From NCBI GenBank assembly GCA_023935145.1, contig CM043700.1, positions 141,129,328 through 141,193,327 of the forward strand: a stretch of DNA of 64,000 nucleotides, written 5' to 3'. The stretch comes from Bretschneidera sinensis (lineage: Eukaryota; Streptophyta; Magnoliopsida; Brassicales; Akaniaceae). Position 1 is the first letter of the stretch, and every line of letters begins with the position of its first letter. Shown one piece after another: positions 1-11,380 of the stretch. Below the pieces are notes generated by a model. That model was given only the letters and a program-made list of their open reading frames with translations. It did no database searches and had not been told where the DNA came from. A program made the translations under genes and the position numbers.

Positions 1-926
1 CTTCCAACCCAGTTTTTCTGTTTCGAAAAGGTTTTAACTTAAAACCGTTTGATTAAAAAGTTTTATTTAAAAAGCTTTTTGTGTACGAGCCATAGGACAA
101 GATTTTCAATGTCCAAGTGAGACTTACAATTTGTTTTTGATACCTTAGACCTATACTAGTTCTTCCGTCTTCACTTGATATTTGATTTAGGTTAAGTTCT
201 TGCACCTTGATCCTTGGTTGATTGCTCTTGTTGCTTAAAACACTTAGATTGCACTGTTAGTATAATAACAGTTGTGTTTTGTCATCATTAAAATAAAGAT
301 GAGGGTCAACAAGTTTCATAATCATGAGTGGCTAAAATCTTCAACTAAGGTTAAAGATGAAGTCTTTCTATTGTTTAGCATTATATTTTCAGATATGTTC
401 ATACAATTCTGATATTTTTAGTATTAAATGTTCTATTTCAATTGTTTGAGTAATTTCTTACGATTGATAGTTTATAAATTATTCAAATTTGATATTTCAT
501 GTGTTTCATTTAACAGATACAACGAATCATTCGAAGTTAAATTGGATATTTATTGTGATTTGTAAATTAAACGGATACATTGGATGGTTTTGGTTTAATT
601 AGAGTATTTGTTGTGATTTGTTTATCATGGATTCATGGAATTATTTGATAAATCTCTTTTATATAGAATATGAAGATATATGCTTTACTTTGGTGGGGTG
701 GATTCAGAAACCTTAGTGTTTTTATCGTTTGTTTTTAAATCAATTTAGTTTAGTTTATATTTGTTTTGCAAAATACAATTCAAAATTCGGAACTAGGTTA
801 AAATAGAGTTAGTTTAGATAAAAAGTTATTTTCACTATGCAATTCCCTGTGGATTCGACATCGCACTTGCACACACTATATTGCAAACGACTCGTGCGCT
901 TGCGAGTAATTTAAAACTCACAACAA
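1..926 (+). mobile_element. AT-rich non-coding stretch ending in a gypsy-like LTR remnant
   Basis: No supportable coding region is visible. The last part (about 838-926) contains the phrase CCCTGTGGATTCGAC followed by an ACTCGTGCGCTTGCGAG stretch and CACAACA. This arrangement is familiar from the 3' ends of plant Ty3/gypsy LTRs, just before the primer-binding site. No gag or pol sequence follows, so this would be a solo or truncated LTR. The left border cannot be placed. Assignment to gypsy is by recognition only. Confidence 0.4.
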
Positions 927-928
927 GT

Positions 929-1341
929 TGTAATAACTCTTAGAGTTTTTAGGATTAAACACTTCTTTGTAACTTCCATGAGGAAGGGATTAGCTTCCGT
1001 GAGGAAGGGATTAGCTTCCGTGAGGAAGAGACTAGCTTCCGTGAGAAAGGGATTGATTGTAAGGTTTAGGCAACACCCGTGAAATTGCACGACTAAAGTT
1101 TTAATGGATTGCTTCAAAGATGTTCCTTGAATAAAGTGGATGTAGGGTCGGAAGGATTCCGATATTGTCGAACCACTATAAACGAAGTTTGCACTTTCTC
1201 TCCCTTTAAACTCTTTTACTTTCAAGTATATTATTTGATTGTGTGCATTGTGTATTTAACTGTTTAATAACTTGCAAGTTTAATTAGTAAAAGTTTTTAA
1301 AACCTAATTCACCCCCTCTTGGGTTTAAATCTCGGTTTACA
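929..1341 (+). mobile_element. Probable solo Ty1/copia LTR (SIRE-like)
   Basis: The segment starts with TG and ends in TTACA just after AATTCACCCCCTCTTGGG, a sequence typical of the 3' end of SIRE/Maximus-type copia LTRs. No polyprotein sequence follows it. It directly abuts the gypsy-like LTR end on the left and the duplicated HEATR1 segment on the right. A short minisatellite lies inside it. Borders are approximate and no target-site duplication is visible. Confidence 0.45.
973..1056 (+). repeat. 21-bp minisatellite, four copies
   Basis: Four consecutive units of 21 bp, each starting CTTCC(A/G)TGAG(G/A)AAG, run head to tail inside the probable copia LTR. The last unit is the most diverged. 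Each unit contains CTTCC...GGAAG, so it can fold on itself. The minus-strand reading frame across it gives a repetitive NPFLTEA peptide, which is an artefact. Confidence 0.85.
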
Positions 1342-1377
1342 GGCACATTCTTTTTTCATGACAAAAATATTGATTTA

Positions 1378-2576
1378 TTCTAATGATTATTTAGGAAACT
1401 TCCACATTGCATTATAACTTTGTAAAAAATGAAATGAAACAAACTCTTAACAAAAACATAAAATAGTACAACCTGTTTAAGTGATAAATTATAAATGAAA
1501 AATATTTTTGAAATTATATGAACAAAAATGAATTTACCAAAGAAGTTTCTCAAAATTACCAATGAAGTTTTGTATGAGACAGAATTGCTTTAGAGAAATA
1601 TAAAAGAGAAACTAGGGGAAATAAGAAATTTTTTAAAAAAATAATTTAAATTTGGTTAAATTATTAATAATATGAAATTATTTTAAAAATTATTAAATGA
1701 TTTTTCATTAATTAATCCCATCTAAATCAATTGAAACAATTAAAAGTTTACGGATGAAATTAAGATTAAAGGTGAAGTTAAAGGACCAAACCATGGTTTC
1801 ACCTTAAATAATATAAGTTTAAGACATGTAAAAAATGAAAAAAAAAAGAAAAAAGAAAAAGTGTACACTAGTACAACTTGGTCCAACCTGGTATATAAAA
1901 AGTGCTCAAGCCAGCTTTCTAATTTAGTTTTCCTTAACTTTCTCACATCCTTCTCCCAGACATCACGTCTTCTTATAAGCTCTGTTTTTATTCTTGACAG
2001 CCAAAAGCCATGGCCACCTAAACAGCTTCGCTGTTACAAGCAATCAAATCCTTCGTACAAGCTGAAGCTGGACCTCTCATGAGGACATTCACTCGCCCTT
2101 CTATCCTATTCGGTCCCAAGGAAGCTGCTGATATTGATATAGACACCATTCATGGCAACGCTCTCAGGTCAGCTTCAGCTAGGCCACAGCGCGCCTTTCT
2201 GTTTGTTTCACAAGAAAGAATAAAGATTTCTTTCAGAAAGTGAATATCGATGGTTTTTCAATAAAGACAACATTTATGTATTTAGGGCAAACAAAACAAA
2301 CTATGGCAGCCAAATAATGGTTTGAATTTAATTCAATTATAAAAGTGTAAAATTTAAGTTACTAGATATAATTTCATATGCCTTTACTACATAATATTCT
2401 GTATGACGCTTAATATTCTAGATATTATTATCCTTTTTTAATTGCTAGCTAGTATGTCAATGGTTGGAATTTAAGGATTCATGCGCACAATATGGAGGAC
2501 TTGATTTTATGCTCTCTGCCGTACCATGACAGACATGCATTTGTTCAAATAGTTCAGCTACTTACGGTTACTCCTC
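1378..2576 (+). pseudogene. Truncated duplicate of the HEATR1 promoter, exon 1 and exon 3
   Basis: This segment is collinear with about 13240-14745, the 5' end of the HEATR1 gene further right. The copy contains the right arm of the MITE upstream of HEATR1, the 5' flank, exon 1 (2010-2167), intron 1 sequence and exon 3 (about 2476-2564). Exon 2 is gone: the copy jumps from sequence matching about 14212 to sequence matching about 14545. It is dead: the fourth codon is TAA (2019-2021), and exon 1 has lost two bases near its donor site. The parental start context AAAGCCATGGCCACC is kept. It lies where the 3' exons of the ARABIDILLO gene would be expected. Confidence 0.9.
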
Positions 2577-2808
2577 ACATTAGCGTTCTATAAATAAAGA
2601 GGCCTAACCATGCCATGCTGGTAGACATGGACATGATCGAACTGAGTTAAAGGGATGTACAAAGGAAGAGTTTTCCCCATACAAACTAGTTATGCAAAGG
2701 CTTTGAGTAATTTTGGATTTGATGCATCCAACATGAAAGAAAACAGAACCAGAAATACTAGAAAAAAATTAAATGAAAATGTTTTTGGTTCAATTGCAAA
2801 TGACATAC

Positions 2809-5800
2809 CAATGCCACAATACGACCAGCTTCTGCAATTGCTTCTCGATTTTTGTCATCTAATGATAAATTCCACCAAGCATGCGCAGCTTCCTGTCTGA
2901 TTGTGTGTAGATAACATGAAATTCCCACAAAAAGAAAGTAGAAGTTTATAAAGTTAAGCTGGTCCAATAACATTACCGGGTCTAATTAACTCAAAGCTCA
3001 TTTAGATTCAAATCTTTAGGTGAAATTACACTATAAATTAATTAACAACAGAGAAGTTTTTCCTTTTTTGATAAGTTATTAACAGCAGACAAGATTGACC
3101 CAACAAAGTAACCAAAGTAGGAGAAACTATTCAGCAAACGTTAGCATGCTGATGTGGTACTCCCAGCCAATGAAAGATGCCATATATGATCACCTGAGAT
3201 TCCAATTATATGTTGGATTGATTAGCAAAACTGTCACTACAATTTTCATATATTTCATATTCTTTTAGTGGTCTTCTAAGAAAAGGAAAACTCTTTTAAT
3301 GGCAAAAGATCTTTTTCCTCATAGCCGTCTGTCTCTCTCTCTCCATTCATACAATGAGCAACTTGGTTTGTCTCCTCTTGAAAACTGCAGCAACCTCTCT
3401 AACATTAAAAATGGACTCTATGGCTCCCCACTTTTCTACGAGAACAAGAGAATGCAAGGGAGGAATTATGAGGCTTTGATCTATACTTCAGGTCCCTTGG
3501 CTTTCTGTCCAACTCAATGCCCAGCCACAACTCACTTCTAATATTACTACGGATTTTTTTAACTTTTGATTGATCTAAAGCTTGATTTTGATCCTTGTTT
3601 AACTGGCTCTTTTGTTGATTTTAACAGTGTTCATCCAACTATGTTAGATTTTATTTTTGTCAATTTCTTGGATAAATTGAACTCTGTACACTTTAGCATA
3701 TTAAGTCGACCTCCAACACAGATTGGAAGATAAATAGCTCGAACACTCATTATAGTCACACATCATAAATGTTCACATGAAGCAGAATCACAGAGACCCA
3801 CCTATGTGAAAATGTTCACATCTTACTTATGTCATCCGTAGCACAAAGGAAAACTCTTTTAATGGAATGAAATCTCAGGTGATCACACGTGGCATTTTTT
3901 CATTCTTTTGAATATACTGAATAATTTTTCCCATAGTGGAGAGTTAAATTGCATATACTCGATTAAGTGACAAAATTACCCATTTGTTATAAGTTCAGTT
4001 TCTAAGAAGATGTTATACTTATCATACATGAAACATAAAATAGGTTACCTTACACCTTCATGTTGAGAACAAGTAAGTTGCACCAATGCTTCAAGTGCAC
4101 CTGCCTCTTGCCCAACGGTAGCATTATTGATATTGATATCTCCATGAGCAGCCAAATTAGCCAAAGCACGAGCAACCTAGTCAAGAGCAGAAGTAGCCTC
4201 AATTTACTAGCCAAAAAATTACCATCACATATTAAATGGTCGATAATTTGTAAATGAAAATGTATAATTTTACGCTCTCTATCAAGTGAGGACATCAGGC
4301 ATAAACATAGATTATTTTCAAATGTATGAAATTGCTTCTTTTTGTGTAAAATGACCCTAGTAGATGTTAGGACATGATATTAGCACTGAGAGTATTTCTC
4401 CACAGTTACATTTTCCAGAAAACTGCAACTTGCAAATAAAGATTTGCTTCCATCTTCCACCATGTAACAGGGTTAGGGCAATTTGATGACAGATGAAAAC
4501 GCAATGACATAGCCTTGAAAATTTCAAGAAAAAATGCCTATTTTATTACTTAACCAGAAGCCCTATCATTTATGCCTATGAGGCAGCGTAAGTGTGCATG
4601 TCATTCTCCAAATGCAAACGAAAACAAACGTGTTCAAACAAACAGGAGGCAGAATCAGTGACAATGGTCAACATGACATAACAAATGGAAACCTAAGATC
4701 TACCTTGAATTATCTAAACATATACTGAAAGTTGAAACCAAAATACCTGCTCTTGAACTCCTTCAAACATACAGGATAGAGCAAGCATCACCAATGCCTG
4801 GACACCACCTGCCAGAACCACCTCTGTGCTACATTTCTCATCCGCAGCTAAATTTGCCAGCGCCCCAGCAGCACGTTCCTGACATTATGCACATTAAAAA
4901 GGTCGTAATATATCCTTGAGAAATTGGAGAACCACATAGGAAAGTGTAAAAGGGTAATATGTGCAAAAATACATACAAGAACCTCATCACTGTCGGAGGC
5001 CCACTTGAATATAAGGTCAACTAAAGCTTTTATAGCCCCTGCCTCAGCAATGGCACCCTGAAAAGATATTTCATTAATAGAAGATATAAAATTTAAAGAT
5101 AAGGATAGGATAACATCAAATGCTTCAGTTAACCCAACCTTATGCTCTTCCCAGACAGACAAATTCCATAGTCCTCCGGCAACCTCTTCAGCAATCAATT
5201 TGTTCATTGACATTGCTATATTTGCAAGGATATTAATACCTCCTATTTCAGCAACCACTTTGGCAACTTTTGAATCCACAGACAAGTTTGATATAGCCTG
5301 CATATCTCACAGGTATAATAAGTCATGCCAAATTTGAAGATTTTGATGACATTCCGAAGAAATATTATATTATAAATACAACAACACACAGGACCATTAT
5401 CAAAACAAAAGTTACCCTTACTTTTGCAGCTTCAAACTGAAGTCCCTCTCGACAAGATCTTGCAAGATTCAAAAGCAGTCTTATCCCATCGCCTTGCAGA
5501 ATTGCCTCAGCCCTTCGACAATCAACTGTGGCATTTTCATCATCAATGACTACAAAAGTTGCAACTGCAGTGGCTGCTATTTCTTGAACTTCCTCTTGTG
5601 AGCTTTGCAATAAATTGAGCAGTAGTGCTGCCCCTTGCCTCATCCAGAAATCATCAAAATCCTTTGGGTTGCTCTCAGTGATACACAAAAGTGAATGCGA
5701 GAGAACCCATTCAATCCAGGTGATGATCTCATCCACACTTTTATCCCTACTTTTCAATTTTCTCCAGTAACAGAAAATATCGCTTTCATTTTCAGTGGTT

Positions 5801-6786
5801 TTGGCATCAACAAATAAGGAGGTTACTTCCTTACAAATGTCACTGGAAAGAGCAAGTACTAACTTTCCATTTTGTTTATACATCATGTTATTCTCAACTT
5901 CAGCTTCAAAAACTGGACAGTTCAAGGCAAACAAGACTTTCAAGCTTTTAGATGATGACAACAATCTTGTCAGAATGCTCGAACTTATATCAGTTCTTGA
6001 TACATCCAAACCAACGAGATTGGGCAATTTACTCCACACATGTGCAGCAGAACTCCATTTCAGGTTTGTCGTCCCTGCAATGGATAAAAAACGAACAGAA
6101 GCCAAGTTTCCCAACGCAACTTCGTCAATAACTTCTGATTCCATAAATCCAACCTCTACCAACTCCCCACAATGTTTAGCTAAAGCATTTATGGCATCTC
6201 CAGTAACATCCCGAACTCCCGACAACCAAAGTTTCCTCAACTTTGGGCAGGAATATGCAACCACTTTGATTGCATCACTGCTGATTCTCTCACATGCATC
6301 GGGCCCAAGATGGAGACTCTCAAGCATCTCATGACGAGCTGCTATAAGTGAAAGTGTAGCATCTGTAATACCATGGCAGAAATCACCACTAATTTCACGA
6401 AGGGTTGTTGCACGAAGACCAACTATTGCTTCTGCTGATTCTGTCCCATGAAACCAGAGTTTTCTGAGATTTGTGCACCGAGAGGACAGTGACACAGCTG
6501 CTGCAGTATCAAACTTGTAGAGCCGGAGATCTAATGACTCCCATAAGGAAATAGAGGCACCTAATAGTCTAAATGTTTGACAGGTTGATGACAAGCTAGC
6601 ACGGTCTTGATAGTTTAAATAAGAAAAGAATTGAATTATTATATCATCAGGCAAGGTTATCCAATCAACATCGTTGATGTTATCTGAATTAACACATTCG
6701 CCATCTGAAATTTCTGAATCACTTCCTATAGTTCCCTTGTGGTTATCCTCAGATTCTGACACTTTCTGCCGCACCCTTCTAGTCAT
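2809..6786 (-). CDS. ARABIDILLO-like F-box/armadillo repeat protein, 3' exons not seen
   Basis: ARABIDILLO proteins are nuclear F-box/armadillo proteins that promote lateral root formation in Arabidopsis. Exons I can join in frame: 6786-5422, 5297-5139, 5057-4977, 4878-4747, 4176-4049, 2896-2809; together 651 codons with good GT/AG borders. The start at 6786 gives MTRRVRQK, like the family's basic N-terminus. An F-box follows at about residues 40-85 (WITLPDDIIIQFFSYL), then leucine-rich repeats to about 300, then armadillo repeats from about 385. The family is about 920 residues long. After the last exon (ends VAL before a GTATGT donor) the remaining repeats are absent; the HEATR1 fragment and LTRs lie there instead. 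Conserved armadillo positions in the last exon are altered (QEAAHAWWNL instead of QEAAGALWNL). Either the gene is truncated or its end lies beyond the window behind a very long intron. Confidence 0.85.
2897..4048 (-). other. Large ARABIDILLO intron with an inverted-repeat-bounded insert
   Basis: This 1.15-kb intron separates the last two recognisable ARABIDILLO exons. Inside it, 3169-3201 and 3871-3904 form an inverted repeat around the core AATCTCAGGTGATCA. A 21-bp direct repeat containing GGAAAACTCTTTTAATGG occurs at 3282-3302 and 3845-3865. An open frame at 3299-3541 on the plus strand has no recognisable similarity and I do not call it a gene. The inverted repeats could be the ends of a MITE-like or Mutator-like element of about 735 bp. 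Confidence 0.5.
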
Positions 6787-7590
6787 ATCTCGATTAAAAA
6801 AAAGCTTCAACCTCTTGAACACCACAAACAAGAAGTATACTGTCTTTCACTACAAGAAAAATCCAAGTACTCAAACAATCAGGCTCTTAAACTCTAAAAA
6901 AATGGTACAAACCCAAGAAAAAACGACCTTCAAATTCGATACAAACGTAAAAGTTCAATAAGACAAGATTCAAGCTTCATTTTTTTTAGTAAAATCACAC
7001 CAGCAAAGAATCATAAAATTCACGAAAAACATATCCAATACGCAATAAAAAAGCTTCCATTTCCCAGAAACTACAGAGCAACCATTTAAAACTCTTCAAA
7101 TTCTATCTACATTTACACTGTCAGATATCCATTTTTTCAAGCACGGATGCAATACCCAAAAGGCTTAAATTCAAAACACATTCGAAATATCCAATCAAAC
7201 AAGCACTAATTTTTCAAAAGCTAGAGACCCAGGAGTGAAAACTCAATAATGTTCAAGCACAAACAAGGGTGGTGTATAGTTTTTGTATAAAGCTAAACAG
7301 GTATCAACAGATACAGCAATCAATACATAAACAAGAAATGCGTTTACCAGTACAGGATTGCTTGAAAGAGAGATTCTGCAGAAACTGATAGAGCGAAGAA
7401 GAAGCTGAAAAGAGGGGTAAAGACAACGACGGTTAACGAGTAAAGAAGCCAAAAACACTCTTAGGAATCATCTCTCGAGAGATGTATTGATATAAGCTTC
7501 AGTGCGAAGGTTACAAATAAGGACAGAGACGAGAAGAAATTGGTCAGAAATTTGTCTTCTGAATTCGGATGGGGATTGTGACTTGTTGTG
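6787..7590 (-). other. ARABIDILLO 5' leader region
   Basis: This lies between the probable TATA box and the chosen start codon and has no other gene. About 800 bp is long for an unspliced leader, so a 5'-UTR intron is likely, but I cannot fix its borders. A short upstream open frame exists (7458-7243, minus) but shows no similarity to anything I know. Confidence 0.4.
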
Positions 7591-7614
7591 CCAGTGACAC
7601 TACCATCATTCACC

Positions 7615-7622
7615 TATTTATA
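7615..7622 (-). promoter_or_regulatory. Probable TATA box of the ARABIDILLO-like gene
   Basis: The minus strand reads ATATAAATAGG here, a near-consensus plant TATA box, with the ARABIDILLO leader downstream. The start site would be expected about 25-30 bp further along the minus strand, near 7588. Confidence 0.55.
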
Positions 7623-7639
7623 TCTTGTTTTCAGGCGAT

Positions 7640-8880
7640 GCTAATAGCGGAATATTTTTTTTTCTTTTCATTTTGCCAATTGTTACAGCGCTGTCAGACA
7701 AAGCAAGCTAATTGAGCTAAGACTTTAGCTTGTGTATTTTTTTTATAAAAAAAAGATAATAATTCAAACATGTTTGAAATAATCCATTCTTTTTAAGTTT
7801 AAATTAACATATCATTATTAAAAAAAAATTACAAAACAAAATTTTAATAAACAAGTGACATTCAAGTTTAATCAAAGATTACATACAACATTCATTCTCT
7901 TTAATATCACAAGTTTACGTACAAAAATTAAACCCGTGGCATCTATTCACCTCAATACGAAAATTTTACGTATGAAAAAATCATGTTTAAAAAACTTAAA
8001 ACGAATCAAACATGTAACACTCATTCAATGTAATACAATATCTTTTATTATATTTTAACATTTTAATCTTAAAAAAAAAATCTTTCTTAAAAAATAGAAT
8101 TACCAAAATGGAAACTTTATTAATGCATTCAAGTTTAATAAAAGTTTACTTACAAAAGTTAAATATTTGACATCCATTTTTTTGAGTATCAAAAGTTTAC
8201 GTATAAAATTTAAACGCGTGGCATCCATTCACTTTAATACTAAAAGTTTACGTACAAAAGTTAAACGTGTGACATCCATTCACTTCAATACCCAAAAAAA
8301 ACCACATGAAGAAATTATGTTAAAAAAAACTTAAAATGTATTTAACACGTAATTTAAACTGCATTGTTTACATCTATTTAAAATAACAAACCAAACATGA
8401 CCCAAATAAATAGAAGTAATTGTGGTTATAAAAATCACATTTCCCTAAAATTAAAAAAAAAAAATCATCAGAACCATTTTAAATGTCTGACATAACAGCT
8501 GATACATGTCAGAATCTATGAAAAAAAGACAGCAATTGCACGCATAAAGATGAAAAATTGCCATCCTCATTTCCTCTTAGCTTAATTGGTAACTTACGAT
8601 TGTCTGCACCTCGTTCTTATCACTCAATTTTTATTTGGACATTGTTTCAAAAGAATAAAAAACTACCATATCTGATAGAGGAATGAACATGAGTATTGAT
8701 CAACTGGCGTGCCACTATGAAAAGGTAACTTTACAACAGCAAAACATATTAACGTCTCAACCACATCAATTGAAATCTTTCAATCGGAGAGAGAGCGGGG
8801 AGTGCTCAACTGATCAAAGAGGCCTATTTATATACATATTTCACTAAGCTGTTAGTAGTTCAATTTGGAACAAGAGAAAA
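7640..8880. other. Intergenic AT-rich region with a degenerate 51-bp repeat
   Basis: No gene is seen between the ARABIDILLO promoter and the WRAP73 pseudogene remnant. About 7850-8300 consists of degenerate units of roughly 51 bp that contain AGTTTACGTACAAAAGTTAAAC followed by GTGGCATCCATTCAC-type text. Five or six units are recognisable, the best at 8190-8298. Confidence 0.65.
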
Positions 8881-10128
8881 TGCTACAATCATCTAAACTA
8901 TACTCGCTAGATTCTGGCAGAAAGGGCAGCGCAGTGCAGCAGAATGACTCCTCGAATTCCATTTAAGATCAGTCATGATAAACTATTGAAGTGGATTACT
9001 CACATTAAGCACGAGAAGGCGTCTGTATATTCAAGTGTGAGCTTCCAGTGCATAGAACAAAGATGGGGGCATGTTGGGTCCCCAGCAGCGCTCGAATAGG
9101 ATCCTTCTGCACCAAGATGGCAGCAAGCTCAAGATGGCGTACATCCCAGATCCAGAGAGTAGTTGGCATGCTATCATTACATGTCAAAGCATTTGACATT
9201 TATTATCAAGATATGATGCTACATCACTGACGGGCAGGCTTACCAATTCCTTGTTCAGGGTTTGGTTTATCTGCAGGAAGCTTCTGGAAAGGCAAAGTAA
9301 TGGGTACTTCCATAACCTCATATCTAACTCTTAAGTGTCCTTTTGGAGAATCTTCTCAGGAGATAACAGAATGAGTTAAAAAAGACTAGATCAAATGATT
9401 GAGGGACTGGAATTTGCACACTAAACTAAAGTAACCTTGAACCTGTGAAAAATTATTCAAGCTAAAAGAAATGGTACAGAAAAGCATAAAGTAGTGAGGT
9501 CATATTTAGACAAACACATTGAGTTCATGGCTTAAGTATCATACATTAAAAGGAATGAATTAAGTATCATACATGTAGGGGAATGGATATGCATGCAAAC
9601 TTATCAGATGCAACTTAAGGTCATGCTTACCAGAATGGCTTTGTATTAAATCATCGTCCAAACATATTTCAGACATATCAAGTTGCAATGGTTCATCGAC
9701 TTCCTGAAAATTTAAGAAACAAAAAGTTAAAGATAGTCCTGAGGTATTAATCATCATCACATCCAGCAACCAAAAAAAGTCATTTACCTTATAAACAGCA
9801 GCATAACAAGGGGCATGAACTGTAGATAGGTGCATAAACTTGGCAAAAGTTTTCCAAGTCAGGTGATTCAAAACCCGCATCATCTGATCATAGCTACCCA
9901 CAGCAAGAAACTGGTAAGAATGAGACCATGAAACAGATTTTACACCCAGTCCACTTTCATAAGCTTTATACTTAAACAGACACCTACCATCCCGGGAGTA
10001 AATTAGAACCTGTATCAAGTTGAACCATAAGCTATTGATTTTTTCAGATAAGAATGTTCAGACTTAGACTGTAGCACATGCAAGAGCAATGTACATTCTC
10101 AAAATTTGATAAATCATAATATAAATGT

Positions 10129-10144
10129 GGGGGGGGGGGGGGGG
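10129..10144 (+). repeat. G16 homopolymer
   Basis: Sixteen consecutive G bases lie in an intron of the WRAP73 pseudogene in otherwise AT-rich sequence. The length is prone to polymerase slippage and sequencing error. Confidence 0.9.
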
Positions 10145-11029
10145 TTAGTTATCTCACAAAGGGAAATGAAGAGCTTGTGAGAGAATATGCAAATGCATAA
10201 TAGTTGCACAATGATATTTGCACCCCAAGTATAGAGACAACATGTTTCATTTATTCAGCAATTAAAACCAGCAAGTCCATAACCATTTATTCGAACTTCA
10301 AAGTGAAAATGGAAATCATGAAGAAAAAAAAGTAAGGCTTAAGCAATGTCATTATTAGAACATAATTGGATAAAGCATCCCAATCCCACAGATTCAAACA
10401 TCAACGAGAAAGTAAGCAAATTGAGGATGAAGCACTTGATCACTTTCACCAAAGCAACAGCAAGCATAGAGGTTGCTACCTTATAATCAAGAGGTGAATC
10501 CCATATTACAATAGCACTATCATCCAGTGACCATTCAATGTCAGCCAAGTCCAGTGTGTCAACAGCAAAAACACCCATTATCTCCCATGTATGACAAGAC
10601 AGTAGATTTACATAGTCCTTGCAATCGCGCCTTGTGCAAATTGCCGCAAACTTTCCATCTTGGGTGAACGAAACTCCCTTGGAAGCATGCTTTAGCCATT
10701 GCACATGAACACACGCTGTGTTCACCAGAGACCGAACTGTTAACCACAACTGAAACTCCGATGTTGTGAGTACGTGACGACTATATGGCCTCCACCTAGC
10801 ATAAGCAATACCACAGGACCTTCATCTATTTTGCACGTCCATTCGGGTTGGGTCAATGACCATGCTTGTATCATTCGTCTTTTATAGAGACCACAAAGAA
10901 TGTATTCAGAACCATGGGCCTATTTTATATGGCTTATCTTATCCAAACATGAAAACTGCACGACTTGAATCAGACAATATAAAATACATTCACTATTTAG
11001 CTGCAAATTATTTGTATGTAGCAACTATA

Positions 11030-11380
11030 TGTTAGAATTGGTGCATAGTTCAGAGATACTGATCTGTAGAACCTCCACGGTTCCGCTCCTCGATGAGCGG
11101 GCGAGGGTTAGGAGCACCCTGAAAATTTCAGATCCTGTATGACGGGTTGGGCTTGAGCACGTGAATAGCTGTTGTTTTGCAATAGCGCGAAAACCTTAGG
11201 CCGTCTTAATACTTTCTATGTACCGAGTTCACAGTGTAACGAGAGATTTGTGAGGTTGATTATTCTTGACATAGCCCTATTCCGAGAGAACCTGGAATAC
11301 TGTGTCTTGTTTTTTTTCAGTTTATAAGTCTTGTGATGAGGGCTCGAATCGTTCAATATATACATTCAATGGAGCACATA
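11030..11380 (+). mobile_element. Copia-type solo LTR fragment in WRAP73 intron 1
   Basis: It starts TGTTAGAATT, carries GATGAGCGGGCGA about 60 bp in, and later GAGAGATTTGTGAGGTTGATTA followed by GACATAGCC. The same order of motifs occurs on the minus strand at 54886-55265, so the two are relatives. The right border is uncertain and no internal element sequence is present. Confidence 0.5.

Noticed and set aside
3299..3541. 80-codon open frame on the plus strand inside the ARABIDILLO intron
   Set aside because: No recognisable similarity, lies in an intron between inverted repeats, and has no sign of splice or promoter context.
5795..6334. 179-codon open frame on the plus strand
   Set aside because: It is antisense to the well-supported first ARABIDILLO exon and has no similarity of its own.
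8575..8640. TAGCTTAATTGGTAAC resembling a tRNA A box
   Set aside because: No B box, no acceptor stem and no plausible cloverleaf can be formed.
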